A DNA stretch of 64,000 nt from Pyxidicoccus trucidator (GCF_010894435.1 NZ_JAAIXZ010000001.1:340322-404321); one strand, 5' to 3'. Counted from the stretch's first letter, positions 15,999 through 24,714 are shown. Program-made: numbers and translations. The notes: generated from the sequence alone by a model not told the origin.

Positions 15999-18872
15999 GT
16001 GCCGAGGCTGGGGCGAGGACATCCAAGGGCTGTCATCCTCTTCGCTCTCGTGGCGGGGGCGGCCCTCGCCGCGTCCGGCCCGGATGCGGGCACCGAGACT
16101 CCTCCCGCGCTGGCCGCCTGCAAGGCCCGCTTCGGCGAAGCGCCCCAGGGCTCCGAGTCGGCGATGTGCTTCTACCGCAACGCCCAGGGCGCGTCGGGGC
16201 GCGACGCCGCACGGCGGCTGCTGACGGAGCTCCTGGAGCACCACCGCGAACATCCCTGGCTGCTGATGGTGCTCGGCCATGTGGAGCAGCTGTCGGAGCC
16301 TCGTGCGGCCGAGGCCTCCTACCGGCGCTCCGCGCTGGAGTTCCGCCGCCTCCAGGACGCCGAGGGTGAGGTGCTGGCGGCCATCAACCTGCGCATCATC
16401 CTCATGAACCAGAAGCGGATTGATGAGGCGCGTGAATGGACGCGGCGCATCGCCGAGGTGGCGCGGGCCTCGGGGAGTCCTGAGCTGAACGCGCGCGCCC
16501 TCATCGTCGAAGCCAATGAGCTGGCGGAGGTGGAGCTCGACCTGGGGCGGGCCTTCCGGCTGCTCAAGCGCGCCGAGGCGCTGGTCTTCCCTGACGGCAC
16601 CGACGGACTGAAGAAGCAGTGCCTCTCCTCGCTGGCGGTGGTGAGCACCAACCTGGGGCGCCTGGAGGAAGCCGCGGACGTCTACCAGCGGCTGGTGGAG
16701 CTGGCGCAGCGCACGCGCGAGGCCCCGTTGGAGGCACGCGTGCGCGTCTCGCAGGCCAACCTCGCCGTCACGCTCCACGAGCGGCGCCCCGAGCCCGGCG
16801 GGCGCGCACGCCTCCTCGCCCTGGCGCGCGAGGCGCTGGCCGCCTCGGAGCTTGCGGGCAGCAAGTCCATGGAGGCCATGTCGCTGCGAATCGTGGCGGA
16901 CCTGCTGGGCCCCTCCCCCGAGGAGCGGCTCGAGGCCGAGCAGCACCTGCGGCGCTGCCTGACGCTGGCGGACGAGCTGGGCAAACCCGAGCGGCGCATC
17001 GCCTGCCTCTGGACCCGCGCGGAGCGCTTCGCCGCGTCCGCGCCCGAGGCCGCGGACCGGGACGCGGAGGAAGCGCTGCGGCTGGCCTACGCGTATGCCG
17101 ACCCGCAGTACCTCGCCCTGGCCCTGCGGGCTCGCGCGACGGTGGCCTTCCACACGAAGCCCCTGCCCGACGCGCTTCACCATGCCGAGCGCGCGCTGGA
17201 CGCGGTGGAGTCGCTGCGGAGCCTGCAGCGCGATGCCTCCAGCCAGGCCGAGCTGTTCGCGAGCTGGGCCAGCGACTACCACCGCCTCGCCGGGTGGACG
17301 CTCGAAGCGGGTGGCGTCACGGGGAAGGCGGCCACGCTGGCACCGCGCGAGGCCCTGGAGCGCACATTCCAGGTGAGCGAGCGGCTGCGGGCGCGGAGCC
17401 TGCTGGATACCCTGGTGGCGTCACAGGCGCTGTCCACCTCCGGAGAGGAGCCGGGCCGGCGCGCGGCCCGCGCGGAGCTGCAGCGCCGGCTGGTGGCGGT
17501 ACAGCGGCGCCTGCTGGAGTCCACGCTCGGCGCGCCGGAGCGCGAGGCGGCACTGAACGAGCTGAGGGAGCTGGAGCGCAACGAGCGCGACCTGCGCCCC
17601 GCGCCCCGCCATGGCACCACGGAGTTCGCCACGCTCGAAGCCGTGGAAAAGGGGCTGGCGCCGGACGAGGCGATGCTCGCCTTCCTCGTGGGCGTCGACC
17701 GCGACATCTATGGCGACCCGGCGGGCAGCGCGTGGCTGCTCGTAGTCACCCGCGAGGGCTCGCGAGCCCACCGCATCCCCGAGCGCACCCGGCTGACGCC
17801 CGCGGTGGCCCTCTTCTCCGGCCTTCTCGAACGCCGGGACGGCTCCGAGGTGGGTGCCGCCGTGGCACTCCATGCGCAACTGCTGGGCCCGGCCCTGGCC
17901 GCGCTGCCCCCGGGCGTGCGCCGGCTGCTGCTGGTGCCCGACGGGCCGCTGCATGACCTGCCCTTCGCCGTGCTGCGGGAGCGACCGGACGCACCACCGC
18001 TGGTGGCGCGGTACGAGCTGGCGGTGGTGCCTTCCGCCAGCCTCTGGCGCTACTGGCGTGAGCAGCCGGCCCTGTCCCCGGGCGGCGAGGCGCTGGTGCT
18101 GGCCGACCCCGAGCGGGGCACGGCCTCGCCGGTGAAGCGGGCTCCGGCGTCCGAGCGGGCCGGAGTCTTCGACGAAGCCGCCCAGCTCGCCGCGCTCCCG
18201 GAAGCACGCCGGGAGGGGCACGCGGTGGAGCGGCTGCTCCAGGACACGAAGGTCGCCCCGCGCCTGCTCGTGGGCCTGGAGGCGTCGGAGCGGGCCCTCA
18301 AGAGCGCGCGCCTGGACGGGGTGCGGGTGCTGCACCTGGCGGCGCATGCCATCGTCGACGCCGAGGCCCCCGAGCGCTCGGCGCTGGTGCTGGCGCCGGG
18401 CGCGGAGGAGGAGGACGGCATCCTCCAGCCCCGGGAAATCGCCGAGCTGCACCTGGAGGGCGCGATGGTGGTGCTGTCGAGCTGCCAGAGCGCGTCCGGG
18501 GCAATGCTCCCGGGCGAAGGCGTGCTGAGCCTGGCGCGGGCCTTCTTCGAGGCGGGCTCGCGCGCGGTGGTGGCCAGCCTGTGGCCCCTGCGTGACGACG
18601 AGGCCGCCAGGCTCGTGGAGCGGTTCTACCGGCACCTGGCCCGGGGAGTGAGCGCCTCGGCGGCGCTGCGGGCCGCGCAGCTCGAGGCCATCGAGGACGG
18701 ACAGCCCCCGGCGGCCTGGGCGGGGCTCGTCGTGCTGGGGGACGCGTCCCTGGTGGCCCTGGAGCCGCGAGCGCGCACCGGAGCGGGCGGAATCCAGGTG
18801 GCCCTGGGGGCCCTGGCCGTCCTCTCCGCGCTGGTGGCCGCGGCCGTCTGGTTCCGCCGAGCGCGCCCGTAA
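15999..18872 (+). CDS. CHAT-domain protein with TPR repeats, exported and membrane-anchored
   Basis: A 957-residue protein. A signal peptide (residues 10-24) leads to a long helical TPR-like region (about 45-480), then a CHAT caspase-like protease domain (about 600-920). The catalytic pair is visible: His783 in HLAAHAIVD and Cys829 in LSSCQSASG. FEAGSRAVVASLWPLRDDEA and FYRHLARGVSASAALRAAQL follow, as in other CHAT proteins. A C-terminal helix (about 932-950) and RRARP tail form a membrane anchor, so the protease probably faces the periplasm. The start is a GTG at 15999, chosen because it yields the signal peptide. It ends the sigma/anti-sigma operon. Substrate is unknown. Confidence 0.85.
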   Translation: MPRLGRGHPRAVILFALVAGAALAASGPDAGTETPPALAACKARFGEAPQGSESAMCFYRNAQGASGRDAARRLLTELLEHHREHPWLLMVLGHVEQLSEPRAAEASYRRSALEFRRLQDAEGEVLAAINLRIILMNQKRIDEAREWTRRIAEVARASGSPELNARALIVEANELAEVELDLGRAFRLLKRAEALVFPDGTDGLKKQCLSSLAVVSTNLGRLEEAADVYQRLVELAQRTREAPLEARVRVSQANLAVTLHERRPEPGGRARLLALAREALAASELAGSKSMEAMSLRIVADLLGPSPEERLEAEQHLRRCLTLADELGKPERRIACLWTRAERFAASAPEAADRDAEEALRLAYAYADPQYLALALRARATVAFHTKPLPDALHHAERALDAVESLRSLQRDASSQAELFASWASDYHRLAGWTLEAGGVTGKAATLAPREALERTFQVSERLRARSLLDTLVASQALSTSGEEPGRRAARAELQRRLVAVQRRLLESTLGAPEREAALNELRELERNERDLRPAPRHGTTEFATLEAVEKGLAPDEAMLAFLVGVDRDIYGDPAGSAWLLVVTREGSRAHRIPERTRLTPAVALFSGLLERRDGSEVGAAVALHAQLLGPALAALPPGVRRLLLVPDGPLHDLPFAVLRERPDAPPLVARYELAVVPSASLWRYWREQPALSPGGEALVLADPERGTASPVKRAPASERAGVFDEAAQLAALPEARREGHAVERLLQDTKVAPRLLVGLEASERALKSARLDGVRVLHLAAHAIVDAEAPERSALVLAPGAEEEDGILQPREIAELHLEGAMVVLSSCQSASGAMLPGEGVLSLARAFFEAGSRAVVASLWPLRDDEAARLVERFYRHLARGVSASAALRAAQLEAIEDGQPPAAWAGLVVLGDASLVALEPRARTGAGGIQVALGALAVLSALVAAAVWFRRARP

Positions 18873-18901
18873 CCCACTGGATTCACTCGGCGCCATGAAC
18901 T

Positions 18902-18918
18902 TACCCACACCGTGGGTA
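18902..18918. promoter_or_regulatory. Perfect palindrome upstream of the 18972 gene
   Basis: TACCCAC and GTGGGTA form a 7-bp perfect dyad around a 3-bp centre, 54 bp before the start at 18972. It could be an operator or the stem of a small hairpin; there is no T tract, so it is not a good terminator for the CHAT operon. A GATACT box at 18960-18965 lies at -10 distance from the ATG at 18972. Confidence 0.35.
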
Positions 18919-18971
18919 GAGGTCGCAGCAGGGCACGCAACTTCCGCCTCTCAATGGTCGATACTTTACGC

Positions 18972-20327
18972 ATGAAGCCCACTGTCACCGGCCCCCGCGT
19001 CCAGCCCCGTCCCGTCGAGACTCCCGAGCCGGTCCGTCCGCGCAACGAGGTCAAGCCCGCCCAGCCGCAGACCCCGGCCGCGCGCCCCGACACGACGGGC
19101 GTGTCCCGGTTCGATTCGGGCAAGGGCCGCCAGCCGAACGTGGCGCTGACCACGCCGGTGAAGGCGCCTCCGGGGGGAAGCATCGCCCCGGGCAGCTACC
19201 CCACCGCGGCGGACGTGAAGGCCATCGCCGCGATGAAGGACCCGGTGGCGCGCAACTACGCGATTACGCAGGGCTACCACGACCTGTCCGACGCGATGGG
19301 CAAGCTCGTCGGCGACGACAACGCCAACTGGGCCACCTACGGCACCTGGGCCTCGAAGCAGGCCGGCGTGAGCATCCGCGGCGAGGACATGCCCAAGGTC
19401 TTCACGGATGCGCTCAAGGGCGCTGGCGCCCTCGGTGGCCCCCTCTCCAAGGTAGACGACTTCCTGCGCAAGCTCGGCCTGCCCGGCATGCCCGTCGGCG
19501 ACCTCGGCGCGGCCGGTCAGGAGGCGCTCGCCAAGGTCAGCAATGAGATTGCCGGCGGCAACCAGTTCGTCTTCAACGAGATTGGCCAGGAGTTCGCCCG
19601 CTTCATCGACACCTTCAAGGGCGACACGAAGCCTGACCCGGCCAAGCTGCAGCAGTACCTGGACGGCTTCCCCAAGGACAAGCCGCTGCTCCGCGAGGCC
19701 TTCAGCCACTACGCGGAGGCGATGACGGAGAAGGACCCGAACAAGAAGGCCGAGCTGATGCTCATGGCCAACAACAAGGTCGGCCTCCACGAGCAGACGC
19801 AGCTGCAGCCGTACGTCGAGCGGGCCCTCAACGCGCCGGTGAAGGAGACCTTCCGCAACATCCTCAAGCAGTCCGTGGAGGGTGCCATCAACGCGCTCCC
19901 CTTCCCCGCCAACCTGGCCGGCAAGGCCGCGCTGAAGTCGGGCGTGGTGGACTCGATGCTGGACTCCGTGGTGGACAAGGCGGCCGGCGTGTTCCGCGGC
20001 ATCGCCACCGAGCACATGATGAAGCTCGCCGTCCCCGGTGGCGCGCTCAAGATTGGCAATGACCTGCCCCCGCCCAAGGGCATGGAGTCCACCCTCTTCC
20101 CGCCGCACCTGCGCACCATCCAGAACCCGGAGCTGAAGGCCCTGCTCAACAAGCTGGACCACAGCCCCGACAGCCTGAAGGGCACCGCCGCGAAGGACTG
20201 GAGCCGGCTGGACCAGCGGATGGACTACATCATCGACCTCTTCCGCACGCGCCAGTCGGACCCGCACCTGTTCGACCAGCCCTTTGGCCGCAGCGCGACC
20301 TACCCGCTGCCGACCGCGCCCCGCTGA
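18972..20327 (+). CDS. Hypothetical protein with disordered N-terminus
   Basis: A 451-residue protein of unknown function. Residues 1-70 are Pro/Arg/Thr-rich and disordered (VQPRPVETPEPVRPRNE). A helical domain of about 170 residues follows, with GYHDLSDAMGKLVGDDNANW and TYGTWASKQAGVSIRGED, a motif I associate with a widespread but uncharacterised family, then a second helical region (FRNILKQSVEGAINALPFP). There is no signal peptide or membrane helix. ATG 18954 and ATG 18972 are both possible starts; 18972 (MKPTVTGP) is used because no ribosome site favours the other. It stands alone between the CHAT operon and the antiporter. Confidence 0.75.
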   Translation: MKPTVTGPRVQPRPVETPEPVRPRNEVKPAQPQTPAARPDTTGVSRFDSGKGRQPNVALTTPVKAPPGGSIAPGSYPTAADVKAIAAMKDPVARNYAITQGYHDLSDAMGKLVGDDNANWATYGTWASKQAGVSIRGEDMPKVFTDALKGAGALGGPLSKVDDFLRKLGLPGMPVGDLGAAGQEALAKVSNEIAGGNQFVFNEIGQEFARFIDTFKGDTKPDPAKLQQYLDGFPKDKPLLREAFSHYAEAMTEKDPNKKAELMLMANNKVGLHEQTQLQPYVERALNAPVKETFRNILKQSVEGAINALPFPANLAGKAALKSGVVDSMLDSVVDKAAGVFRGIATEHMMKLAVPGGALKIGNDLPPPKGMESTLFPPHLRTIQNPELKALLNKLDHSPDSLKGTAAKDWSRLDQRMDYIIDLFRTRQSDPHLFDQPFGRSATYPLPTAPR

Positions 20328-20334
20328 GCTGAAA

Positions 20335-20373
20335 CGCCGCCCGCCCGCACTGGGAACTGTCAGGCAGGCGGCG
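20335..20373 (+). terminator. Stem-loop after the 18972 gene
   Basis: CGCCGCC at 20335-20341 pairs with GGCGGCG at 20367-20373 just after the stop codon. The loop is long (25 bases) and no T tract follows, so termination strength is uncertain. Confidence 0.3.
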
Positions 20374-20403
20374 TCCGGTACACAGGAGCCTTGGGGCAGG
20401 GCG

Positions 20404-20431
20404 TGGGAGTGGCCAACGTAGGCCACTCCCA
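20404..20431 (+). promoter_or_regulatory. Hairpin abutting the antiporter start codon
   Basis: GGGAGTGGCC (20405-20414) and GGCCACTCCC (20421-20430) form a perfect 10-bp stem with a six-base AACGTA loop. The next base is the A of the start codon at 20431, which can pair with T20404. The only purine-rich ribosome-site candidates (GGGGCAGGG upstream and GGGAG inside the stem) would be partly buried, so the structure should affect translation initiation. Confidence 0.55.
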
Positions 20432-21780
20432 TGCATGGCATCGCCTGGTACATCATCATCGGGCTGCTCCTGGTGGCGATGGCGCTGGGTGGCTCCGTCC
20501 TCAAGCGCCTGCCGCTGTCCACCTCGCTGCTCTACCTGGGCGTGGGCTTCGCGCTGGGCCGGCTGGGACTGGGCCACCTGGACCCGCTGGAGCACGCCGC
20601 CCTGCTGGAGCGGCTCACCGAGGTGGCCGTCATCATCTCCCTCTTCAGCGCGGGGCTGAAGCTGCGCCTGCCGCTGAAGGACCGGGAGTGGCGCGTCTCC
20701 CTGCGCCTGGCGCTCTGGGCCATGGTGCTCAGCGTGGGCCTGGTGACGCTGGTGGGCGTGGGCGCGCTGGGCCTGTCCCTGGGTGCCGCCATCCTGCTGG
20801 GAGCCATCCTGTCGCCCACGGACCCGGTGCTCGCCTCGGACGTGCAGGTGTCCCACGCGCTTGACCGGGACCGGCTGCGCTTCGGCCTCACCGGCGAGGC
20901 CGGGCTCAACGACGGCACCGCCTTTCCCTTCGTCATGCTGGGCCTGGGGCTGCTCGGCCTGCACGAGGTGGGGGCCGGGCTGTGGCGCTGGGTGGTGCTG
21001 GACGTGCTGTGGGCCGCGGCGGCGGGGCTCGTCGTCGGCGCGCTGCTGGGAGACCAGGTGGGCCGGCTGGTGCTCTACCTGCGCAAGCACCACCGCGAGG
21101 CGGTGGGCCTGGACGAACTGCTGGCCCTGGGCCTCATCGCGCTCGCGTACGGCACGGCGCTGCTGGTGAAGGGCTACGGCTTCCTCGCGGTGTTCGCCGC
21201 CGGGCTGGCGCTGCGGCGCATCGAGCGCAAGCACACCGGGCAGCGCCCACCGGAGCAGGTGGAGGACGCCGCGCGGGGCAAGGACAAGCTGGAGGCGGCC
21301 ACCCACCCCGAGCACGCGCACGCCTACATGGCCAACGCGGTGCTCGGCTTCAACGAGGCGCTGGAGCGAATCGCCGAGGTGGCGCTGGTGGTGGGGCTGG
21401 GGGTGCTGCTCGCCTCCACGCCCGTCGCGCCGGAGGTGTACTGGCTGGCGCCCCTGTTCTTCTTCGTGCTGCGGCCGCTGTCCGTGGCGCTGGCGCTGCT
21501 GGGCTCGCGGGCCAACACCCACCAGCGGGTGCTGATGGCCTGGTTCGGCGTGCGGGGCATCGGCTCGCTGTACTACCTCTTCTACGCCATCGCCCACGGA
21601 CTGGAGGACGGGCTCGCGCAGCGAATGCTGTCGCTGGTGCTGTGGGTGGTGGCCGTGTCCGTCGCCGTCCACGGCATCTCCGTCACCCCGCTGATGACAC
21701 GCTACGAGCACCGCTCCGGGCGACCGCGGGAAGCCACCCCCGTGAAGGAGGCTGCTCCGCTCACACCTCGTCGACGATGA
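20431..21780 (+). CDS. CPA1-type cation:proton antiporter
   Basis: A 449-residue membrane protein with 12 or so hydrophobic helices, exchanging Na+ or K+ for H+ across the inner membrane. The hallmarks are SPTDPVLASDVQVSHA (the discontinuous helix) and GEAGLNDGTAFPFV, whose Asp is the expected ion-binding residue, and GVRGIGSLYYLFYA in a late helix. The ATG at 20431 precedes the first helix directly (IAWYIIIGLLLVAMAL), so it is the natural start even though it lies against a hairpin. A charged loop (about 268-300) with KHTGQRPPEQVEDAARGKDK separates the two halves. It overlaps the convergent regulator gene by 20 bp at the 3' end. Confidence 0.92.
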   Translation: MHGIAWYIIIGLLLVAMALGGSVLKRLPLSTSLLYLGVGFALGRLGLGHLDPLEHAALLERLTEVAVIISLFSAGLKLRLPLKDREWRVSLRLALWAMVLSVGLVTLVGVGALGLSLGAAILLGAILSPTDPVLASDVQVSHALDRDRLRFGLTGEAGLNDGTAFPFVMLGLGLLGLHEVGAGLWRWVVLDVLWAAAAGLVVGALLGDQVGRLVLYLRKHHREAVGLDELLALGLIALAYGTALLVKGYGFLAVFAAGLALRRIERKHTGQRPPEQVEDAARGKDKLEAATHPEHAHAYMANAVLGFNEALERIAEVALVVGLGVLLASTPVAPEVYWLAPLFFFVLRPLSVALALLGSRANTHQRVLMAWFGVRGIGSLYYLFYAIAHGLEDGLAQRMLSLVLWVVAVSVAVHGISVTPLMTRYEHRSGRPREATPVKEAAPLTPRRR

Positions 21781-23371
21781 ACTGCTCCAGCCGGGCGATG
21801 CCCAGCTTCTTCATCCGACTCTGCAGCGTGGAGGGCTTCAGCCCCAGCAGCGCCGCCGCCCCGCCGGGCCCGTAGACACGGCCCCGCGTGAGCGACAGCA
21901 CCCGCATGATGTGCTCTCGCTGCACCGCCGCCAGCGTGGGCACCGCGCCCTGCTTCAGCGGCGCCTCCGTGGGCGACACCTCCGCGGTGGGCGCCACCGC
22001 CTGAGCCACCTCAGCCGCCACGCCACCGCGCGTCGGCAGGTCGAACGCGCCCGGCCCCAGCTCCGCGCCCGGCGAGAGGATGGTGGCGCGCTCCAGCACA
22101 TTCGCCAGCTCGCGCAGGTTGCCCGGCCAGTCGTAGGACTCCAGCCGCTCCAGCCCGGCCGGCGTCACCCGCATGCCCCGCCGTCCCGTGCGCCGCGCCT
22201 GCTCCTCCAGGAGGAACGCGCACAACTGCGGCAGGTCCTCGCGCCGCTCGCGCAGCGGGGGCAGCCGCAGGGGGAAGACGCTCAGCCGGTAGTAGAGGTC
22301 CTCGCGGAAGCGCTTCTGGGCAATGGCCTGCTGCAGGTCCACGTGCGTGGCGGCGAGGATGCGCACGTCCGCGCGCACCGTCTTGTCGCCGCCCACCGGC
22401 TCGAAGGTCTTCTCCTGCAGCGCGCGCAGCAGCTTCGACTGCAGCTCCACCGGCAGCTCGCCAATCTCGTCCAGGAGCAGCGTGCCCCCGTGCGCCATCT
22501 GGAAGCGCCCCGCCCTGTCCCGCGTGGCCCCGGTGAAGGCGCCCTTCACGTGGCCGAACAGCTCGCTCTCCAGGAGCCCCGCCGGAATCGCCGCGCAGTT
22601 GAGGGTGACGAAGGGCTGGTCCGCCCGCGAGCTCCACCGGTGCAGCGCCCGCGCCAGTCGCTCCTTGCCCGTGCCCGTCTCACCGGTAATCAGCACCGGC
22701 GTGTCCGTCTCCGCCACCTGCTTCGCCCGCCGAGCCAAATCCCGCATCACCGGGCTCAGCGACGTCTCGAGGATGCCCTCCGAGTCCCCGCCCAGCTGCG
22801 CCTCCAGCAGCTTCGCGTGCTCGTGGTCCTGCCGGTGCAGCTGCTCGAAGGCGGCCCGCTGCTCCGCGGCCTGCAGCGCCGTGGCCAGCATCTGCCCGTA
22901 CACCTCCACCAGGTCCACCACCGGCTGCGGGTACGTCTCGCACTCGGCCCTGTCCAGCGACAGCACGCCGTAGCAGCGCTCGCCCGCGCACAGCGGCACC
23001 ACCATGCACGAGTGGCCCGGCGGCAAGTCCAACACGCCGTCGAACGGGTCTCCGTCTCCGTGCGAGTGGTCCTCCTCCGTGAAGGCCCGCGCGCGCCGCG
23101 TCTCCAGCGCGTGACGCAGCGAGGGGAACTCCGCCAGGTTCAGCGAGTGCTGCCGCACCTTCGCGTTGGCCAGTGGACCTCGCGCCGCTACGGATACCAG
23201 CCGCCCCTCTTTGAGGAGGAACAGCGTCGCCAGGTCGAAGCGCACCACCCGCGTCAGCCAGTCCAGTCCTCGACGGAGCAGCTCCCCCACCGAGTCTTCC
23301 GTGGTTGCCAGCTCGACCAGGTCCCGAGCATCCTGCGCGCCTTCGATTCGGCCTGACATTTCGTCCGACAT
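21761..23371 (-). CDS. Sigma-54-dependent regulator (GAF-AAA-Fis)
   Basis: A 536-residue enhancer-binding protein. A GAF sensor occupies about residues 25-165; the AAA+ domain follows with Walker A GETGTGKE (about 227), the sigma-54 contact loop GAFTGA (about 272), LLLDEIGELP and RFREDLYYRLSVFPLRLPPL; the C-terminal Fis-type HTH is GPGGAAALLGLKPSTLQSRM. The start MSDEMSGR at 23371 was preferred to a TTG/ATG 22 codons upstream, which is less GC-rich. It is divergent from ahpC, in front of which lies a good sigma-54 promoter, so it very probably activates the peroxide-defence genes; FhlA/NorR-like GAF domains often sense small molecules or redox signals. Confidence 0.93.
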   Translation of the reverse strand: MSDEMSGRIEGAQDARDLVELATTEDSVGELLRRGLDWLTRVVRFDLATLFLLKEGRLVSVAARGPLANAKVRQHSLNLAEFPSLRHALETRRARAFTEEDHSHGDGDPFDGVLDLPPGHSCMVVPLCAGERCYGVLSLDRAECETYPQPVVDLVEVYGQMLATALQAAEQRAAFEQLHRQDHEHAKLLEAQLGGDSEGILETSLSPVMRDLARRAKQVAETDTPVLITGETGTGKERLARALHRWSSRADQPFVTLNCAAIPAGLLESELFGHVKGAFTGATRDRAGRFQMAHGGTLLLDEIGELPVELQSKLLRALQEKTFEPVGGDKTVRADVRILAATHVDLQQAIAQKRFREDLYYRLSVFPLRLPPLRERREDLPQLCAFLLEEQARRTGRRGMRVTPAGLERLESYDWPGNLRELANVLERATILSPGAELGPGAFDLPTRGGVAAEVAQAVAPTAEVSPTEAPLKQGAVPTLAAVQREHIMRVLSLTRGRVYGPGGAAALLGLKPSTLQSRMKKLGIARLEQFIVDEV

Positions 23372-23395
23372 GCTGCACGAATAATAGCGGTCCAC

Positions 23396-23429
23396 CGAAA
23401 TTGCAGTGGCGAAACCCACCGAGATTTCG
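23396..23429. promoter_or_regulatory. Candidate enhancer site for the sigma-54 activator
   Basis: CGAAAT at 23396-23401 and ATTTCG at 23424-23429 form an interrupted dyad 75-107 bp upstream of the sigma-54 promoter, the usual place for an enhancer. It lies just outside the regulator gene. A second dyad, GGGGG-N10-CCCCC at 23461-23480, lies closer to the promoter. Confidence 0.4.
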
Positions 23430-23502
23430 TTATTCACCGACCCAGCAGCACCGACCAGTCGGGGGATGAAGTCAACCCCCTGGAATCATTGAAGTCAAAA
23501 GC

Positions 23503-23518
23503 TGGCACGGGGCCTGCT
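23503..23518 (+). promoter_or_regulatory. Sigma-54 promoter of ahpC-ahpD
   Basis: TGGCAC at 23503-23508, a 5-bp spacer and CTGCT at 23514-23518 match the sigma-54 consensus TGGCAC-N5-TTGCT with one mismatch and the invariant GG and GC in place. It is 76 bp upstream of the ahpC start and faces away from the sigma-54 activator gene. Confidence 0.75.
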
Positions 23519-23594
23519 TTAGCAGTGGTCACCTCAAACGTTCCCCGGGCCGTCCATGAGGGCGGTCCCTACCCCCCAAAGGAGTCGTAACGAC

Positions 23595-24149
23595 ATGCTG
23601 ACCGTTGGCGACAAGATCCCGAGCTTCAAGGTGAAGGCCACCGTGTCCCTGGAGAAGGGCAAGGAGTTCCAGGACATCACGAACGAGACCTTCAAGGGCA
23701 AGTGGCTGGTGCTGTTTGCCTGGCCGAAGGACTTCACCTTCATCTGCCCCACGGAGATCGCGGAGTTCGGCAAGAAGAACAAGGACTTCGCTGACCGCGA
23801 CGCGCAGGTGCTCGGCCTGAGCACCGACAGCGAGTTCGTGCACCACGCGTGGCGCACGCACCACCCGGACCTCAAGGGCCTGCCCTTCCCGATGCTGGCG
23901 GACCTGAAGCACGAGCTGTGCAACGCGCTGGGCATCCTCCACAAGGAGGAGGGCGTGGCCCTGCGTGCGACGTTCATCGCGGACCCCGAGGGCATCATCC
24001 GCCACGTGACGGTGAATGACCTGTCCGTGGGCCGCAACGTCTCCGAGACGGTGCGCACGCTGGACGCGCTCCAGACGGACGAGCTGTGCCCCTGCAACTG
24101 GACCAAGGGCGAGGAGACCCTCACCCAGAAGCTGGCGAAGGCGGGGTAA
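23595..24149 (+). CDS. ahpC: Peroxiredoxin, AhpC type
   Basis: A 184-residue thioredoxin-fold peroxidase that reduces hydrogen peroxide and organic hydroperoxides. Cys51 in FTFICPTEI is the peroxidatic cysteine; two cysteines near the C-terminus (Cys165 and Cys167 in ELCPCNW) are candidates for the resolving role, so the protein is a 2-Cys type. The ATG at 23595 follows AAAGGAG. ahpD lies 6 bp downstream and probably supplies electrons. Transcription is likely from the sigma-54 promoter at 23503. Confidence 0.93.
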   Translation: MLTVGDKIPSFKVKATVSLEKGKEFQDITNETFKGKWLVLFAWPKDFTFICPTEIAEFGKKNKDFADRDAQVLGLSTDSEFVHHAWRTHHPDLKGLPFPMLADLKHELCNALGILHKEEGVALRATFIADPEGIIRHVTVNDLSVGRNVSETVRTLDALQTDELCPCNWTKGEETLTQKLAKAG

Positions 24150-24155
24150 GCAACC

Positions 24156-24680
24156 ATGGCCTCGCTCGAAGTCGTCCGCTCTGAGCTGGCGGACGCCCAC
24201 AAGGACACCCGCCTCAACCTCCAGGCCGTCCTGGAGGGAGGGAGCCTCACCCCCGAGCAGCGCTGGGGTGTGGCCGTCGCTTCCGCCTATGCCGTGCGTA
24301 ACGAGCGGCTGAAGGAGGCGATGCTCAACGAGGCGAAGAAGGCCCTCGCGAACCCGGAGCCGGTCATCGAGGACGCGCGTGCCGCGGCGTCCCTGATGGC
24401 GATGAACAACGTCTACTACCGCTTCCGGCACATGATCGGGAAGGAGTCCTACTCGACCAAGCGCGCCGGGCTGCGGATGAACCGGCTCGCGCAGGTGCTG
24501 ACGAACAAGGTGGACTTCGAGCTGGTCTGCCTCGCGGTCAGCGCCATCAACGGCTGCGAGATGTGCATGCAGTCCCACGAGAAGGTCGTCCTCGAGGGCG
24601 GCCTCTCCGAGGACCAGGTGCACGACGCGGTCCGCGTCGCCTCCGTGATTCACGCGGCGGCGGTGGGCCTGGAGTCGTAA
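24156..24680 (+). CDS. ahpD: Alkylhydroperoxidase AhpD
   Basis: A 174-residue all-helical CMD/AhpD protein. The redox site is Cys134-x2-Cys137 followed by His141 in INGCEMCMQSHEK, as in AhpD of mycobacteria where it reduces AhpC. Length is typical. Together with ahpC, 6 bp upstream, it forms a two-gene peroxide-reducing operon without AhpF. A strong terminator follows at 24715. Confidence 0.93.
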   Translation: MASLEVVRSELADAHKDTRLNLQAVLEGGSLTPEQRWGVAVASAYAVRNERLKEAMLNEAKKALANPEPVIEDARAAASLMAMNNVYYRFRHMIGKESYSTKRAGLRMNRLAQVLTNKVDFELVCLAVSAINGCEMCMQSHEKVVLEGGLSEDQVHDAVRVASVIHAAAVGLES

Positions 24681-24714
24681 GCCCTCCTGTCGCGAGACAT
24701 CGAAGTGGATTCAA

